Positions 46,918 to 56,780 of a stretch of 64,000 bases of DNA are shown here, in pieces. The translations under genes were made by a program, and so were the position numbers. The DNA is from Grammothele lineata (lineage: Eukaryota > Basidiomycota > Agaricomycetes > Polyporales > Polyporaceae). Where the stretch lies: assembly GCA_002150815.3 (NCBI GenBank), contig NDFF03000217.1:1-64000 (forward strand), written 5' to 3'. The stretch's first letter is position 1. Each line of letters begins with the position of its first letter. The notes under the pieces are model-generated. The model made no database searches. It was not told the DNA's origin and worked only from the letters and a program-made list of their open reading frames with translations.

Positions 46918-48450
46918 TGGACCTCAGCCCTTTCCCCACCTCGCCTCGCCTTCCCGTCGAGCTCTGCCTCCTCACCATCGATGCCCTCGGATGCGACATA
47001 GACCCACAGGAGTGGCCGCTCAACCCCGAATACTGGGATCAAAGACGCGCGCTGTCGCAATGCGCACTCGTCTGTTCCGCCTGGCGTCCACAAGCCCAGC
47101 GTTGGCTCTTCCGCAATGTTCGCCTCGACACACTTACAGACCTCAACCGGTTCTCCACCGCTCTCAACGTTGCTCCACCGCTCGCAGCCCATGTTCGCTA
47201 TCTCGGCATGGGATATGCGCGCGGGCATCAAGACCACTGGGCGTATCACTGTCCCTGGAACGTCGTTACATGCCTTCCATGGAAGTTGCCGGTGCTACTT
47301 ACAGCGCTCAGCACCGTTTGCATTTATGAACGTCGAGCCGTGGAATATGGTCCAAATCCCTCTAATGCAAAGCCAATCGTGCCACGCTTTGCATTGCATT
47401 CACGCACACTCAGCACCTACTCACGAATGTTTGCATCGGTGGTCCGGTTAGACTTGTCCTCCGTGGAGTTCGCGAGCTTCGCGGACTTTGCGAGGTTGTT
47501 GAGCTGTTTTCCCTCGTTGGAAGAGTTAAATCTGACAAGCGTGTATTGGGACGTGCTTGGAGTTATCCCGGGATGTATGACACGGAAACGAGGACTTTTC
47601 TTGCCCAATCTACGGATGTTAGAAGTATGTGAGCGTTGGCCCACTGGTTTTATGGTGCAGTGCGGTTGACGTTCTCTGACCAGACGGACGAGTTTCATGC
47701 GCACGGCATGACCAGGCTGCTTGCTGCGCTGCCGCCGGACCGGCTGAATTACCTCTCCTTCTCCATAGATGATTACCATGTCACTGCTGACGGTACGCGA
47801 ACCCTCGGCGTATATTGAGTCCATTCCTTACATGTCAAATAGACGACCCTGTTACTAGGATGCCGAATATGCCACGCCTGGAATCATTTACAGCTCTTAA
47901 TAATCTTGAGATACGCTTGGGGGCGCGCGGCTCGGACGGGATCGCAGACGATGACCTATCAATACTCCATGCTGCACTGCGGTCGTGGACCCCCAACGTG
48001 TCTTCTCGGAGCTTCACTTTGAGTTTGACCATTGAAGCAACGCTCGGCAGTGCCTTTATGCCCACGAAGAAGGAATTTCTCGAGGCTATGGCAAAGATCG
48101 GCAACATCGTCGATGAGGCGTGCACCGGTCCGTTTTCGCATTCCTCATATTTTGATGGTATTGAGATACTGAGACAGAGTTCATAGGTTCGCCATATACA
48201 GCGATCATAATTAAACTGGACTATTTCTCCACGAGTACGCGGGATTCGGAGGTGTACAAACAGCTTGTTGTTGAAGCAGAAGCATACTTTGTGACAGCGT
48301 CGCGGGAGAAGCGATTGGCTATCCAGCGCGGGCGGGTTGCTAGTGAGTACTTACTGGTCCTTCTCGTGCGACCTAAACCCTGCCAGTGCTCCCTTATGGT
48401 ACACCATCGTCAGTCGCGCTGACATAGGTATCCTGATGCAGGTTACTAGT
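46918..48450 (+). CDS. F-box protein type 2 (unit 1)
   Basis: The start at 46918 gives MDLSPFPTSPRLPVELCLLT, then RRALSQCALVCSAWRPQAQR and WLFRNVRLDTLTDL, a clear F-box region. The body includes VTCLPWKLPVLL, then EFASFADFARLLSCFPSLEE and DVLGVIPGCMTRKRGLFLPN. Introns follow at 47.63, 47.79, 48.13 and 48.36 kb. Later exons read DPVTRMPNMPRLESF, FLEAMAKIGNIVDEACTG and SPYTAIIIKL. After the last intron (acceptor at about 48442) the frame stops almost at once, with TAG at 48448-48450. Units 2 and 4 continue through an acidic DWxxAPxA segment there, so this copy has a shortened C-terminus. The F-box is intact and the gene looks functional. The target is unknown. Confidence 0.78.
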
Positions 48451-48599
48451 AGGATTGAGACAGTGCGCTAGGTGCCAGTTAGCGTCATATCAGCATGTCT
48501 GTACAATGTACAAGCTTCAGGGCTCCCCTCGTCTCAATCTCAGGAACCGCCAGCCAAGAAACATTCCTCGTCGTTCCACAGATCAGCCGCCGCAGGCGA

Positions 48600-48790
48600 G
48601 TGACCATCCTCCCGCTTTAGAAGAGCTGCGCTGTTTAGTTGGACTGTCGCGGGTGGCAAACCTCCAAGTCGCCTAGCGATCATTAACTGGCTCGAACCGT
48701 CGCCGGCATGGGCTTTGTGGTGGCGTGGATGTTGGCCACCGGCGGCGGCTTGTCGTAGAAGACTTTAATCAAGACAGCACTCCAAGCGCA
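48600..48790 (-). pseudogene. remnant of convergent gene X, unit 1
   Basis: On the minus strand the frame VFYDKPPPVANIHATTKP aligns with VFYDEQSVITINATVELP of unit 3, but stops soon after. It marks the decayed 3' end of a gene convergent to the type-2 F-box gene. Confidence 0.5.
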
Positions 48791-49263
48791 TAATCGAAAG
48801 ACCCGCTTCAGGATCATGGGGAGACAAGAGGATGGGTGTACTTGTGGGACATTCTAACGCGGTTGAGGAGAGGGTTCCAATTGCGCGCGAGTGCTATGAT
48901 ATTCGCTACGCATCCCAATTAGCGCAGTCGCCCAAGCAATCTGCTAGCTTACACTTTCCCGGCGCAGGGGCCATGCTTGTAGCTCCTCCCCCCCTCTGAA
49001 TTCCCATTTCGTCCTGTGAATCTATGCGCTGGCTGTTCCCTCACCCTACTACATATGGCCACGAACAATGTTCGAGGATGCCGTGCAATGCTCAGAGTCA
49101 GGGACATGCATCCCCGCACTCGCCCACAGTGGAGTGACCGGGTACATGGAGCTGACCGAACGGAAGGCCATGCATACATGGCTATGGACGGTCAGCTGCA
49201 GAACGGGGGATACAACGCTCAGGCTGAGGGCGGTTCGGTGAGACGATTCTAGCCATGTCCTCC
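48791..49263. other. junction between units 1 and 2
   Basis: About 470 bases. No similarity to the other units was noticed and no gene is recognised. Confidence 0.4.
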
Positions 49264-49459
49264 CAGAGGGGCGTCTACTGATATCTCCGGGCCGTGAATG
49301 TCAGTCACATCAACGTGCTCTCTCCTGCTCTCTCCTGCTCAACTCCTGCTGCCACTCGCGTCGCGCGATCGACCTCAGCTGCAACGCTTTCCGTGATGTC
49401 TGTGTCCTCGGCCGGCTGATCTTCTTGTCTGCAGATATTTACGTGGTCGAGCTGAGGCC

Positions 49460-50311
49460 TGTCTCAGCCTCGACGTTGGTCCGTTGGTCCCAAAATTTCC
49501 CTACGATCCCTGCCAGCACCTCGCCCACTGCCGACTCTACCTCAACCGCCCGCGCTACATAGTACTTGCGCGCAGGCAATCTCCATGTCACCGGTTGTTT
49601 CCTAGCCCATGGCGAACTCTTGATCTGCTCTGTGTCGTAACCCCCCCCCCTCCTCCAGTTTCACACATATTACTCCCTTAAGATGAACGACAACGCGTGG
49701 GCATGGCAGTCTTTCAGCAACATCTCGGAATTGCGCTGTTCCATGCCGTACGTCCCTCCGTCGGTCTCGTGCTCACCAAACGGCGGCTTCAAGGAGCAAT
49801 TTATGCAGTAGAGGGTACGTGCTTTGTTAAGATCCGTTCTCGACGTCATAAGCAGCCCTTTCTGCTGCCCTCAGCCAGCGCCTTATCACCTAGTACCTCC
49901 GTCTCTTCTTCCCCGCGCTCGGCGACGCCGCCTCCATCTCCCCACACTCACCGACCACACCATACGCCGCGCTCGACATATCCGGCCAACCCCACCCCTT
50001 GCCACGAATCCGTGCGCGCGCGCCGCCGCGGCTCTCCCCGCGCGCCTCGCGGCTTCCCTCCCGGACCTCAGGTATGTCGCGTTCGCGACGGCCGTCCCTC
50101 TTCCGATGGCCCACTGTCGTGACGCTGTGTATGATTGTCATGGGGTGCAGGGAGGGACGTGTTGGTGACGCGTGCGCGTAGGAGCGGGCGATGGGGCGGG
50201 GAGAGCGGGGAGTGGTGCCGATCTCAGGGGAGGAAGGGACTCCATTGCGTGTGTGGGGAGGTGTTGAACGCCCCAGGGCGGGAGGATGTGGTGGAGGTTA
50301 TACGTGCGTGA
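49460..50311 (+). pseudogene. type-1 F-box relic, unit 2
   Basis: This matches the middle and 3' end of the gene at 44728. 49468-49620 aligns with about 45448-45600, 49690-49820 aligns with the end of exon 1 (ACCAAACGGCGGCTTCAAGG against ACCCAACGGCGGCTTCGAAG), and 49880-50311 aligns with exon 2, including the final TACGTGCGTGA. The N-terminal F-box part is not recognisable, and stops plus indels break the frame. Confidence 0.8.
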
Positions 50312-50750
50312 CTAAACGCTCTTTGTGTAAATTTGGAATGATTCTGATGGTTGGTTTGTACTATAGGCAAGAGCGCGCTATGAACACCCTCTCCTGACTA
50401 CCGCCGTGAATGTTCGGCGGGCGAGCTGTTGGCTCGTATAGAAAACGTCACGGCTGCATGCCATCCCGAGAGTGGAAAGGTGGACATCCTCCAGCTAGTC
50501 CAAGAGACTTAGATGCGGTCGTCACATATCACCACCACTGTCCCACCTAGCCATGCGTCGGTATCGATAGAGGAGTGAACGTCGCTTGTGCCGGTATCGC
50601 GGTACTCTCGTGACTCATGCTGAGTTCGGAAGTAACCCTCTATCGTTGGAAGCTGTCAACAGATCAAGTCAGATGCCTCTTATCTGGGCGGCTCAGCTCG
50701 ATCCAGAGTCAAGTGCGAATAGCGCGCATGTGGTGGACCAGTGCTCCGGG

Positions 50751-50760
50751 GCATCTAAGT
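50751..50760 (+). promoter_or_regulatory. damaged TATA position of type-2 gene, unit 2
   Basis: GCATCTAAGT stands where the other three units have CATATAAG or TATATAAG. One substitution removes the TATA core while the flank AGGGTGC is kept. Confidence 0.7.
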
Positions 50761-50826
50761 AGGGTGCCTCACCGTCACCTCGAGGCGGCCATCCCACAAC
50801 CTCTCACAACTTTGCCTGCCACCACC

Positions 50827-52385
50827 ATGGACCCCAGCCCTCCCCCACCCCGCCTCGCCTTCCCGTCGAGCTCTGTCTCCTCATCATCGACGCCCTCGGA
50901 TGCGACATAGCCCCAGACGTATTGGTCTGGCCATTCGGGAAAGAACACTGGGAGCGAATACGCGCGCTGTCGCAATGCGCGCTCGTCTGCTCCGTCTGGC
51001 GTTCACAAGCCCAGCGCTGGCTCTTCCGCAATGTTCGCCTCGACACGCTCACGGACCTCAACCGGTTCGCCACCACACTCAATGTTGCGCCACTGTTCGC
51101 AGCCCACGTTTGCTATCTCAGCATGGGATATGCGCGCGGGACTGAAGGCTACGGGACATATTACTGGCCCTGGAACGTCGTTACATGCCTTCCATGCAAG
51201 TTGCAGGCACCGCTTCCAGCGCTCAGTGCCGTTCGCATTCATGAATGTCGAGCCGTGGAATATGGTCCAAATCCCCCAAATACAAAGCCAAGCCCGCCAC
51301 GCTTTGCACTGCATCCACGCACACTCAGCGCCTACTCACGAATGTTTGCATCGGTGGTCCGGTTAGACTTATCCTCCGTGGAGTTCGCGAGCTTCGCGGA
51401 CTTTGCGAGGTTGTTGAGCTGTTTTCCCTCGTTGGAAGAGTTAAATCTGACAAGCGTGTATTGGGACGTGCTTGGAGTTATCCCGGGATGCATGACACGG
51501 AAACGAGGACAGTTCTTGCCTAATTTACGGACGTTAGAAGTATGTGAGCGTTGGCCCACTGGTTTTATGGTACAGTTCAATTAACATTCTCTGGCCAGTT
51601 GAACCCGATTGATGCGTACGGCATCAACAGGTTGCTTGCCGCGCTGCCGCCAGACCGGCTTAATTATCTCTTCTTCTCCACGACCCATTACCACGTCTCT
51701 GCTGGAGGTACGCGAATGCTCGGCGCATGATATTATTCCATTCCTTACATGTCAAATAGACGACCCTGTTACTAGGATGCCGAATATGCCAGGCCTGGAA
51801 TCATTCACAGCTCTAGATGATGTTAACATATACTTGCCAGCGCGCTCCTTTGGCGGGATCGATGATGATGACTTATTAATACTCCATGCTGCACTGTGGT
51901 CGTGGATCCCCAACGTGTCTTCTCGAAGCTTCACTTTGAACATTGATGCATTGAACAACATGCGCACGAAAACGGGATTTCTCGAGACCATGGAAAATAT
52001 TGGCAACATCGTCGATGAGACGTGCACCGGTCCGTTTTCACATTCCTCGTATGTTCTTGATAGTGAGATGCTGATACCGAGTTCATAGGTTCACCATATA
52101 CAGCGATCACAATTGATCTGGGCCATCTCCGAGTTCCCGAGAGCATGCAGGACCCAGAGGTGCTCAAACAGCTTCTCGCTGAAGTAGAAGCGTGCTTTGT
52201 GACAGCGTCGCAGGAGAAGCGACTGACCATTCGATATGCGGACGGTGAGTACTGCTCCTTCTCGTGCAAGTGGATCCTCGCCAGTGTTTCCATATGCCAG
52301 TACATCGCCGTTGCGAGGCTGACTCGGACCTTCTGATGTAGTTTACTGCGAAGGCGACTGGGTCCATGCGCCAAGTGCCAGTTAG
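50827..52385 (+). pseudogene. F-box protein type 2 (unit 2), frameshifted at N-terminus
   Basis: The start codon context ACCACCATGGACC is conserved, but the first roughly 47 bases are one base shorter than the equivalent stretch of unit 1. The frame from 50827 ends at about 50910. The F-box frame itself resumes downstream without a start: RALSQCALVCSVWRSQAQRW and WLFRNVRLDTLTDL are intact. All later exons (EFASFADFARLLSCFPSLEE, DPVTRMPNMPGLESF, SPYTAITIDL, ending DWVHAPSAS with TAG at 52383) are open. Translation could only begin at an internal Met (50922), losing the first half of the F-box. With the damaged TATA box this suggests a recent pseudogene. A sequencing or assembly error is the alternative. 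Confidence 0.7.
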
Positions 52386-52559
52386 CAGCGTATGAGCATA
52401 CCTGTACTTGACCTGTACGGCATACCAATTTTCGTGCTCCCCTCCGACTCGTCCAAACCTGGAACCGCCGGCCTGGAAGCATCCCTCCTTATTCCGAAGA
52501 TAAACCGCCGTATGCAAATGAGCCTGACATCCAGGCTACGCCTTAAAAGAGCTGCACCC

Positions 52560-52700
52560 TTCGGTTGGGCATACACCGTTGGCAAATATTGACCGGCTGT
52601 CATCAACTCGCTCAAAGCTGTTGCCAGCGGGATTTGTCTTTCTAGTGGCGTGGATATTGGAACGTTGGCCACCGGCCGCGGGCCCGAGTATCATACTCTT
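52560..52700 (-). pseudogene. remnant of convergent gene X, unit 2
   Basis: On the minus strand, CAACAGCTTTGAGCGAGTTG aligns with CGACAGCTTAGAGCGACTTG of unit 3. The frame is broken. Only nucleotide-level traces remain. Confidence 0.4.
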
Positions 52701-53279
52701 AAGGATCATGCGAACGTTGAGATTGGCATACAACATAGGAGAATGGGTTCTGGCGCAAATGATACGATGCCCCTTGCATGGAAGAGGGGCGATATGCAGG
52801 TGAACGGCACCCAAAGCGAAAGAGCATTGGATGGGTGAGAGCTGCTGCGGCCGTGGCTAAGGAATATTCGGATTCCACGAGGAGGGGGAGGAGGTCTAGA
52901 GTCGCTCAGGAGCCGTCCGGGAGAGGAGAGAGGCGTCTACCGGAATGTCCGGGCCGTAGCCTCACGTGGGCACGAGCGACATGGCTCGACCGTCCTCCTC
53001 CGAGTCAAGTCTACCCGGGCCTCTGCTCGCTGCTCCCATCGCCACTCAGAGTCAGAGAAACGCTCCCTCCCCTTGTGTCATGATGCTCGCATCCACCAAC
53101 TCCTTCTCGTCTTTATCCCGAACTTCGTCATCTCCCACGCCATCAATTCACGCCAAATGCTCTCAGCTCGACTAGATGTCGTCTCTTCACGAAGCTGGCG
53201 GCTCAGCCGTCCGTGGCTTCCCCGTACCCTTCCCTCCATCAGTCCGTCCTCTCGACCACTGCAGCCTTCGCGAAGACCC

Positions 53280-54016
53280 CCTCGATGCATTTGTCAGCGA
53301 GCTCTTGGACGGTCCTCGCACCATCTCCTCACCGGAGCGGCATATGCCTCGTTCCAACTTCAAGGCGGATGACTAGGCGGAGTTTCTGAGCGACACGGCC
53401 TTGGAATTATGAAGCCTCGAGCTGCATGTCTACCCATCGTTCTTGTAGTCGCTTGGCTGTGGCTTCTGGGTGTGCTTTACATGGTGGCTAGTACGTCCTA
53501 TTCTCGCTTCACGTTCTGCGCCCCGTTACTCATGTCTTCCATTCTCGCTCGATCTCGTAGACGGCCCTCCCTGCTGTCCCTCACACGCCGCCTGTCGCCT
53601 GCCCCCACTCCTACCTTTCAGTCCTCGTCTTCATCCTCAGCGATACCCTCTCTCTGCCCTCCCGACGACATCGCATGCCGCGTACGATGCCTCTGGCGCG
53701 CGCAACTCCGCCAACCTGTGCGCATCCGCCGCCGCCGCTCTTCCCACAGGACATGCAGCAGCCCTCTCGGACCTCCGATAAATCACGTTCGCGACAGCCG
53801 GGCCTGTCCCGATGGTTCATCGCTCGACGCTGTGTACGATTGCTCTGGAGAGTGTGGAGGGACGTGCTGCTGGAGCGTGCGCGTAGGAGCGGAAGGTGGA
53901 CTGCGAGGGCGGAGAGTGGTGCTGGTCTTGGGGAGCTAGGGGATCACCTGTGTAGTGGGGTGTTGGTCGTGAGTCCGAGACGGGAGGATGGGATGGAAGC
54001 TGTAGGTAAGTGCTGA
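53280..54016 (+). pseudogene. type-1 F-box relic, unit 3
   Basis: 53310-53350 (CCTCGCACCATCTCCTC) and 53360-53400 (CTTCAAGGCGGATGACTAGG) align with 45650-45730 of the intact gene, with an in-frame TAG introduced. 53500-54016 aligns with the end of exon 1 and with exon 2, including the TGCTGCTGGAGCGTGCGCGT region. Sequence from 53090 may also belong, but it is too diverged for confidence. Confidence 0.7.
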
Positions 54017-54349
54017 ACGTCCTTGGGTCACACTTCGAAATAGTTCTGACGATCGCCGTCTATATGCAAGAACGCGCTATGAAAACTGTCATCATTCTGC
54101 GCTGTGAGGTAACTGGCGGGGACGCCGTAGGCTCGCGACAGTGGGGCTGTGGACGTCCCGGCATCATGTCTTACCCTAGGGTCTACTATGGACAGATGTT
54201 GCTCGTGCTAATAATCTCGTTAGTCGCCCCGCCAAATTACACACTAATCCCGACGCAGCACACATGACAAGTCATATGCTTCTTATCGGAGCGCCTCACA
54301 CGACACACGATTAGATACGGTAGGTATGTGGTAGACCGGTACTCCGACA

Positions 54350-54355
54350 TATAAG
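54350..54355 (+). promoter_or_regulatory. TATA box of type-2 F-box gene, unit 3
   Basis: TATAAG within ACATATAAGTAGGGTGCTTC, about 73 bases before the start at 54423, matching unit 1. Confidence 0.7.
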
Positions 54356-54422
54356 TAGGGTGCTTCGCTGTTGCCTCGAGGCCATCTCACAGCCTCTCAC
54401 AGCTTCATACCCTTGAACCGCC

Positions 54423-55928
54423 ATGGACCCCAGTCCTCCACTCCCCTGTCCTCGCCTTCCCATCGAGCTCGGCCTCCTTATTATTGACATCATAGGATGC
54501 GCCAAGGACTGGGACGAATGGGATCAAAGACGCGCACTGGTACAATGCGCACTCGTCTGCTCCGCCTGGCGTCCACGAGCCCAGCGTTGGCTCTTCCGCG
54601 ATGCTGTCCTTGGCACGCTCACAGACCTCAACCGGTTCTCTACCGCTCTTAACGTCGCACCGTGGCTTGCAGCTCACGTTCGCTATCTCAACCTCGGATG
54701 CTGTCACGGTAAAGACAGCGCATCGTATTACTGGCCTTGGAACGTTGTTACGTGTCTACCGCGCACGTTACTGGCACAGCTTCCAGTGCTCAATGGCGTT
54801 CGCATCTGTGATTTTACCAGAGCCCTAGAGTTTGGCCCAGATCCTCCTGCGAAGCCACTGCTACACTTTGCACTGCATCCACGCACACTCGGTTTTTACT
54901 CGCGAATGTTTGCATTGGTGGCTCGGCTAGCTATTCTCAAAGTGCGCTTTGCGAGCTTCGCAGACTTCGCGAGGTTATTGAACTGTTTTCCCTCGTTGGA
55001 AGAGTTGAATGTGGAAGGCGTGGTTTGGGATGTACTTGGAGTTATCCCGGGATGTATGACACATAAACGAGGGCTTTTCTTGCCCAGGATACGGTCGTTA
55101 AATGTATGTGTGCGGTAACTCACAGCTTTGACGGTGACATTCATTCAGTTAGGCGTTGACAATAGATATGCACGGCCGCGGCCTCAACAGGTTGCTTGGC
55201 GCGTTGCCGTCAAACCGGCTACGTCGTCTTCTCTTCGGCACGTACAATTACAACGTCCCTGGCGGAGGTACGTAGATCCTCGATACATATCTGAGCCATT
55301 TCCGACGCGTCAAATAGACGACCCTGTTACTAGGATGCCGAACTTGCCGTGCCTGGAATCATTTACAGCTCTAGACCATGTCGAGATATACATGCCATGT
55401 CTCCACATCACAACGGATGACGATAACTCGCTAGTAGTCCTCGCTGCTGCATTGCAGTCATGGACGCCCGATGTGTCATCCCGAAGCCTCACTCTGAACA
55501 TCTGGTTACACAAGGAGGATGGTACCAGGTTCACAAAATTGGGATTTCTCGAGTTCATGGCAAAGGTCGGCAAGATCGTCGAAGAGATGGGCACCAGTCC
55601 GTTTCCGCATTCTTCATACTATTTTGTTGACATTGGGATACTGATATTGAGTTCACAGGTCAGCCAGATACAGCGATCACAATCGGACTAATTGATCTGC
55701 CTCAGAGCACGCGAGACCCGGAGATGTGGAAACGGCTTCTCACTGAAGTAGAAGCACGGTTTGCGACGGCATCGCGGGAGAAGCGATTGACCATTCCACG
55801 TATGGGGGGTGAGTACTGGTCATTCTCGCGCTATCTGATCAAACAAGTCACCGTCAGTGCCCTGATATAGATATTTTGACATAGAGTACAGCTTTGAAGA
55901 CTGGGCTGATGCCCCAAACGCCATATAA
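54423..55928 (+). CDS. F-box protein type 2 (unit 3)
   Basis: The start at 54423, in the context GCCATGGACC, gives MDPSPPLPCPRLPIELGLLI, then RRALVQCALVCSAWRPRAQR, an intact F-box. The body has YYWPWNVVTCLP, RFASFADFARLLNCFPSLEE and DVLGVIPGCMTHKRGLFLPR. Intron 1 (from about 55105) must use a TTAG acceptor to keep frame. The following exons read DPVTRMPNLPCLESF, FLEFMAKVGKIVEEMGTS and DTAITIGLIDLPQSTRDPEM. The last exon reads EYSFEDWADAPNAI and stops with TAA at 55926-55928. Five exons, all open. It is most similar to the copies at 46918 and 60517. Target unknown. Confidence 0.78.
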
Positions 55929-55989
55929 GTACTGTGCCTGTACAACGTACAAATTTTGGGGCTCCCCTACGGCTCCAAACCCGGAACCG

Positions 55990-56590
55990 CTAGAAGCATC
56001 CTTCCTCGTCTGGTAGAGTGGTTACCCCTCGCAAACAATCATCAAGTCGCTCTAAGCTGTCGCCGGGGAGCTCTACTGTGGCGTTGATCGTGATTACGGA
56101 CTGCTCGTCATAGAAGACCCTCAAGAAGACAGGCGTCATGCCGTAGGGTGAGGAGCGTATAAGGGGTTGTCGTGGGTGCGGGAGATACGAGACAGGAGCT
56201 AGACAGGCTCGTCGAGCGGATGGTGTAGGGGACAGGACACCGCGCAAAGGATGCAGGCTTTGGGTGTACACTAAGTTGGGTTTAGTGTGTGCTGCGTAGC
56301 ATGTACATGTCCCGGCGCATGCCTTCGATAGAAAACGGCATTTTCTGCGATATCTCGGATTTGCGGAGTGTTCTGAAGCGATTGCCCAATATTGGTTCCG
56401 GATACGCGCAACGAGGGTAGCGCGAGGCGTCGACAGGCACGTTCGTCTCCGAGCAGATGGCACTCGATGAAGCGTCTTCTCTGAACATGTCCAGCGAGAG
56501 GCTTGTAACAAACGCGAAGAACTGCCTGTGAGAAGCTCGGCACAGACATGAGCGTACGTGCATGGCGCGGAGTCATGAACGGCGTGTGCT
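55990..56590 (-). CDS. unknown protein, gene X (unit 3), possibly spliced
   Basis: This is convergent with the type-2 F-box gene. A minus-strand exon at about 56563-56282 reads FFAFVTSLSLDMFREDASSS, then RYPRCAYPEPILGNRFRTLR and FSIEGMRRDMYMLRS, with coding-like composition. The 3' part (56130-55990) reads VFYDEQSVITINATVELPGD and ends TTLPDEEGCF. The 3' part recurs at protein level in unit 4 (VLYDEPSVINIDAIIGLADD), which supports real coding. The join between the two parts and the start are not resolved. I recognise no family. Confidence 0.4.
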
Positions 56591-56780
56591 GTTGACGTGG
56601 CTGGGTACGAGAGTCTGTGTGCCGACGTTTGAAACGCTGTGTTGACGCAGGCGGTGTGAGTGACGGGCCTGCAGAATAGACTGTAGAAAAGATATATGGG
56701 CGGTATCCCTGATAAACCCGGAATGACCGAAGCAGAACGAGACACCCATACTGAAGGCGCCCAACTTGAAGGTAACCATC

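Larger units (their letters stand above)
44541..48790 (+). repeat. F-box segmental duplication, unit 1
   Basis: This is the first and most complete of four related blocks. Order: type-1 F-box gene (intact), type-2 F-box gene, and a minus-strand remnant of a convergent gene. Limits are set by shared sequence with the other units and are approximate. Confidence 0.7.
49264..52750 (+). repeat. F-box segmental duplication, unit 2
   Basis: This block starts with a decayed form of the type-1 upstream sequence (CGTCTACTGATATCTCCGGG), then a type-1 relic, a damaged type-2 gene and a minus-strand remnant. CTCTCCTGCT is tandemly repeated at about 49318-49340. Confidence 0.65.
52930..56240 (+). repeat. 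F-box segmental duplication, unit 3
   Basis: The block begins with GCGTCTACCGGAATGTCCGG, matching the sequence at 44541, and contains a type-1 relic, an open type-2 gene and a convergent minus-strand frame. Confidence 0.65.

Noticed and set aside
49638..49656. C-rich run as a structural element
   Set aside because: It sits in a decayed F-box relic and is best explained as a homopolymer expansion.
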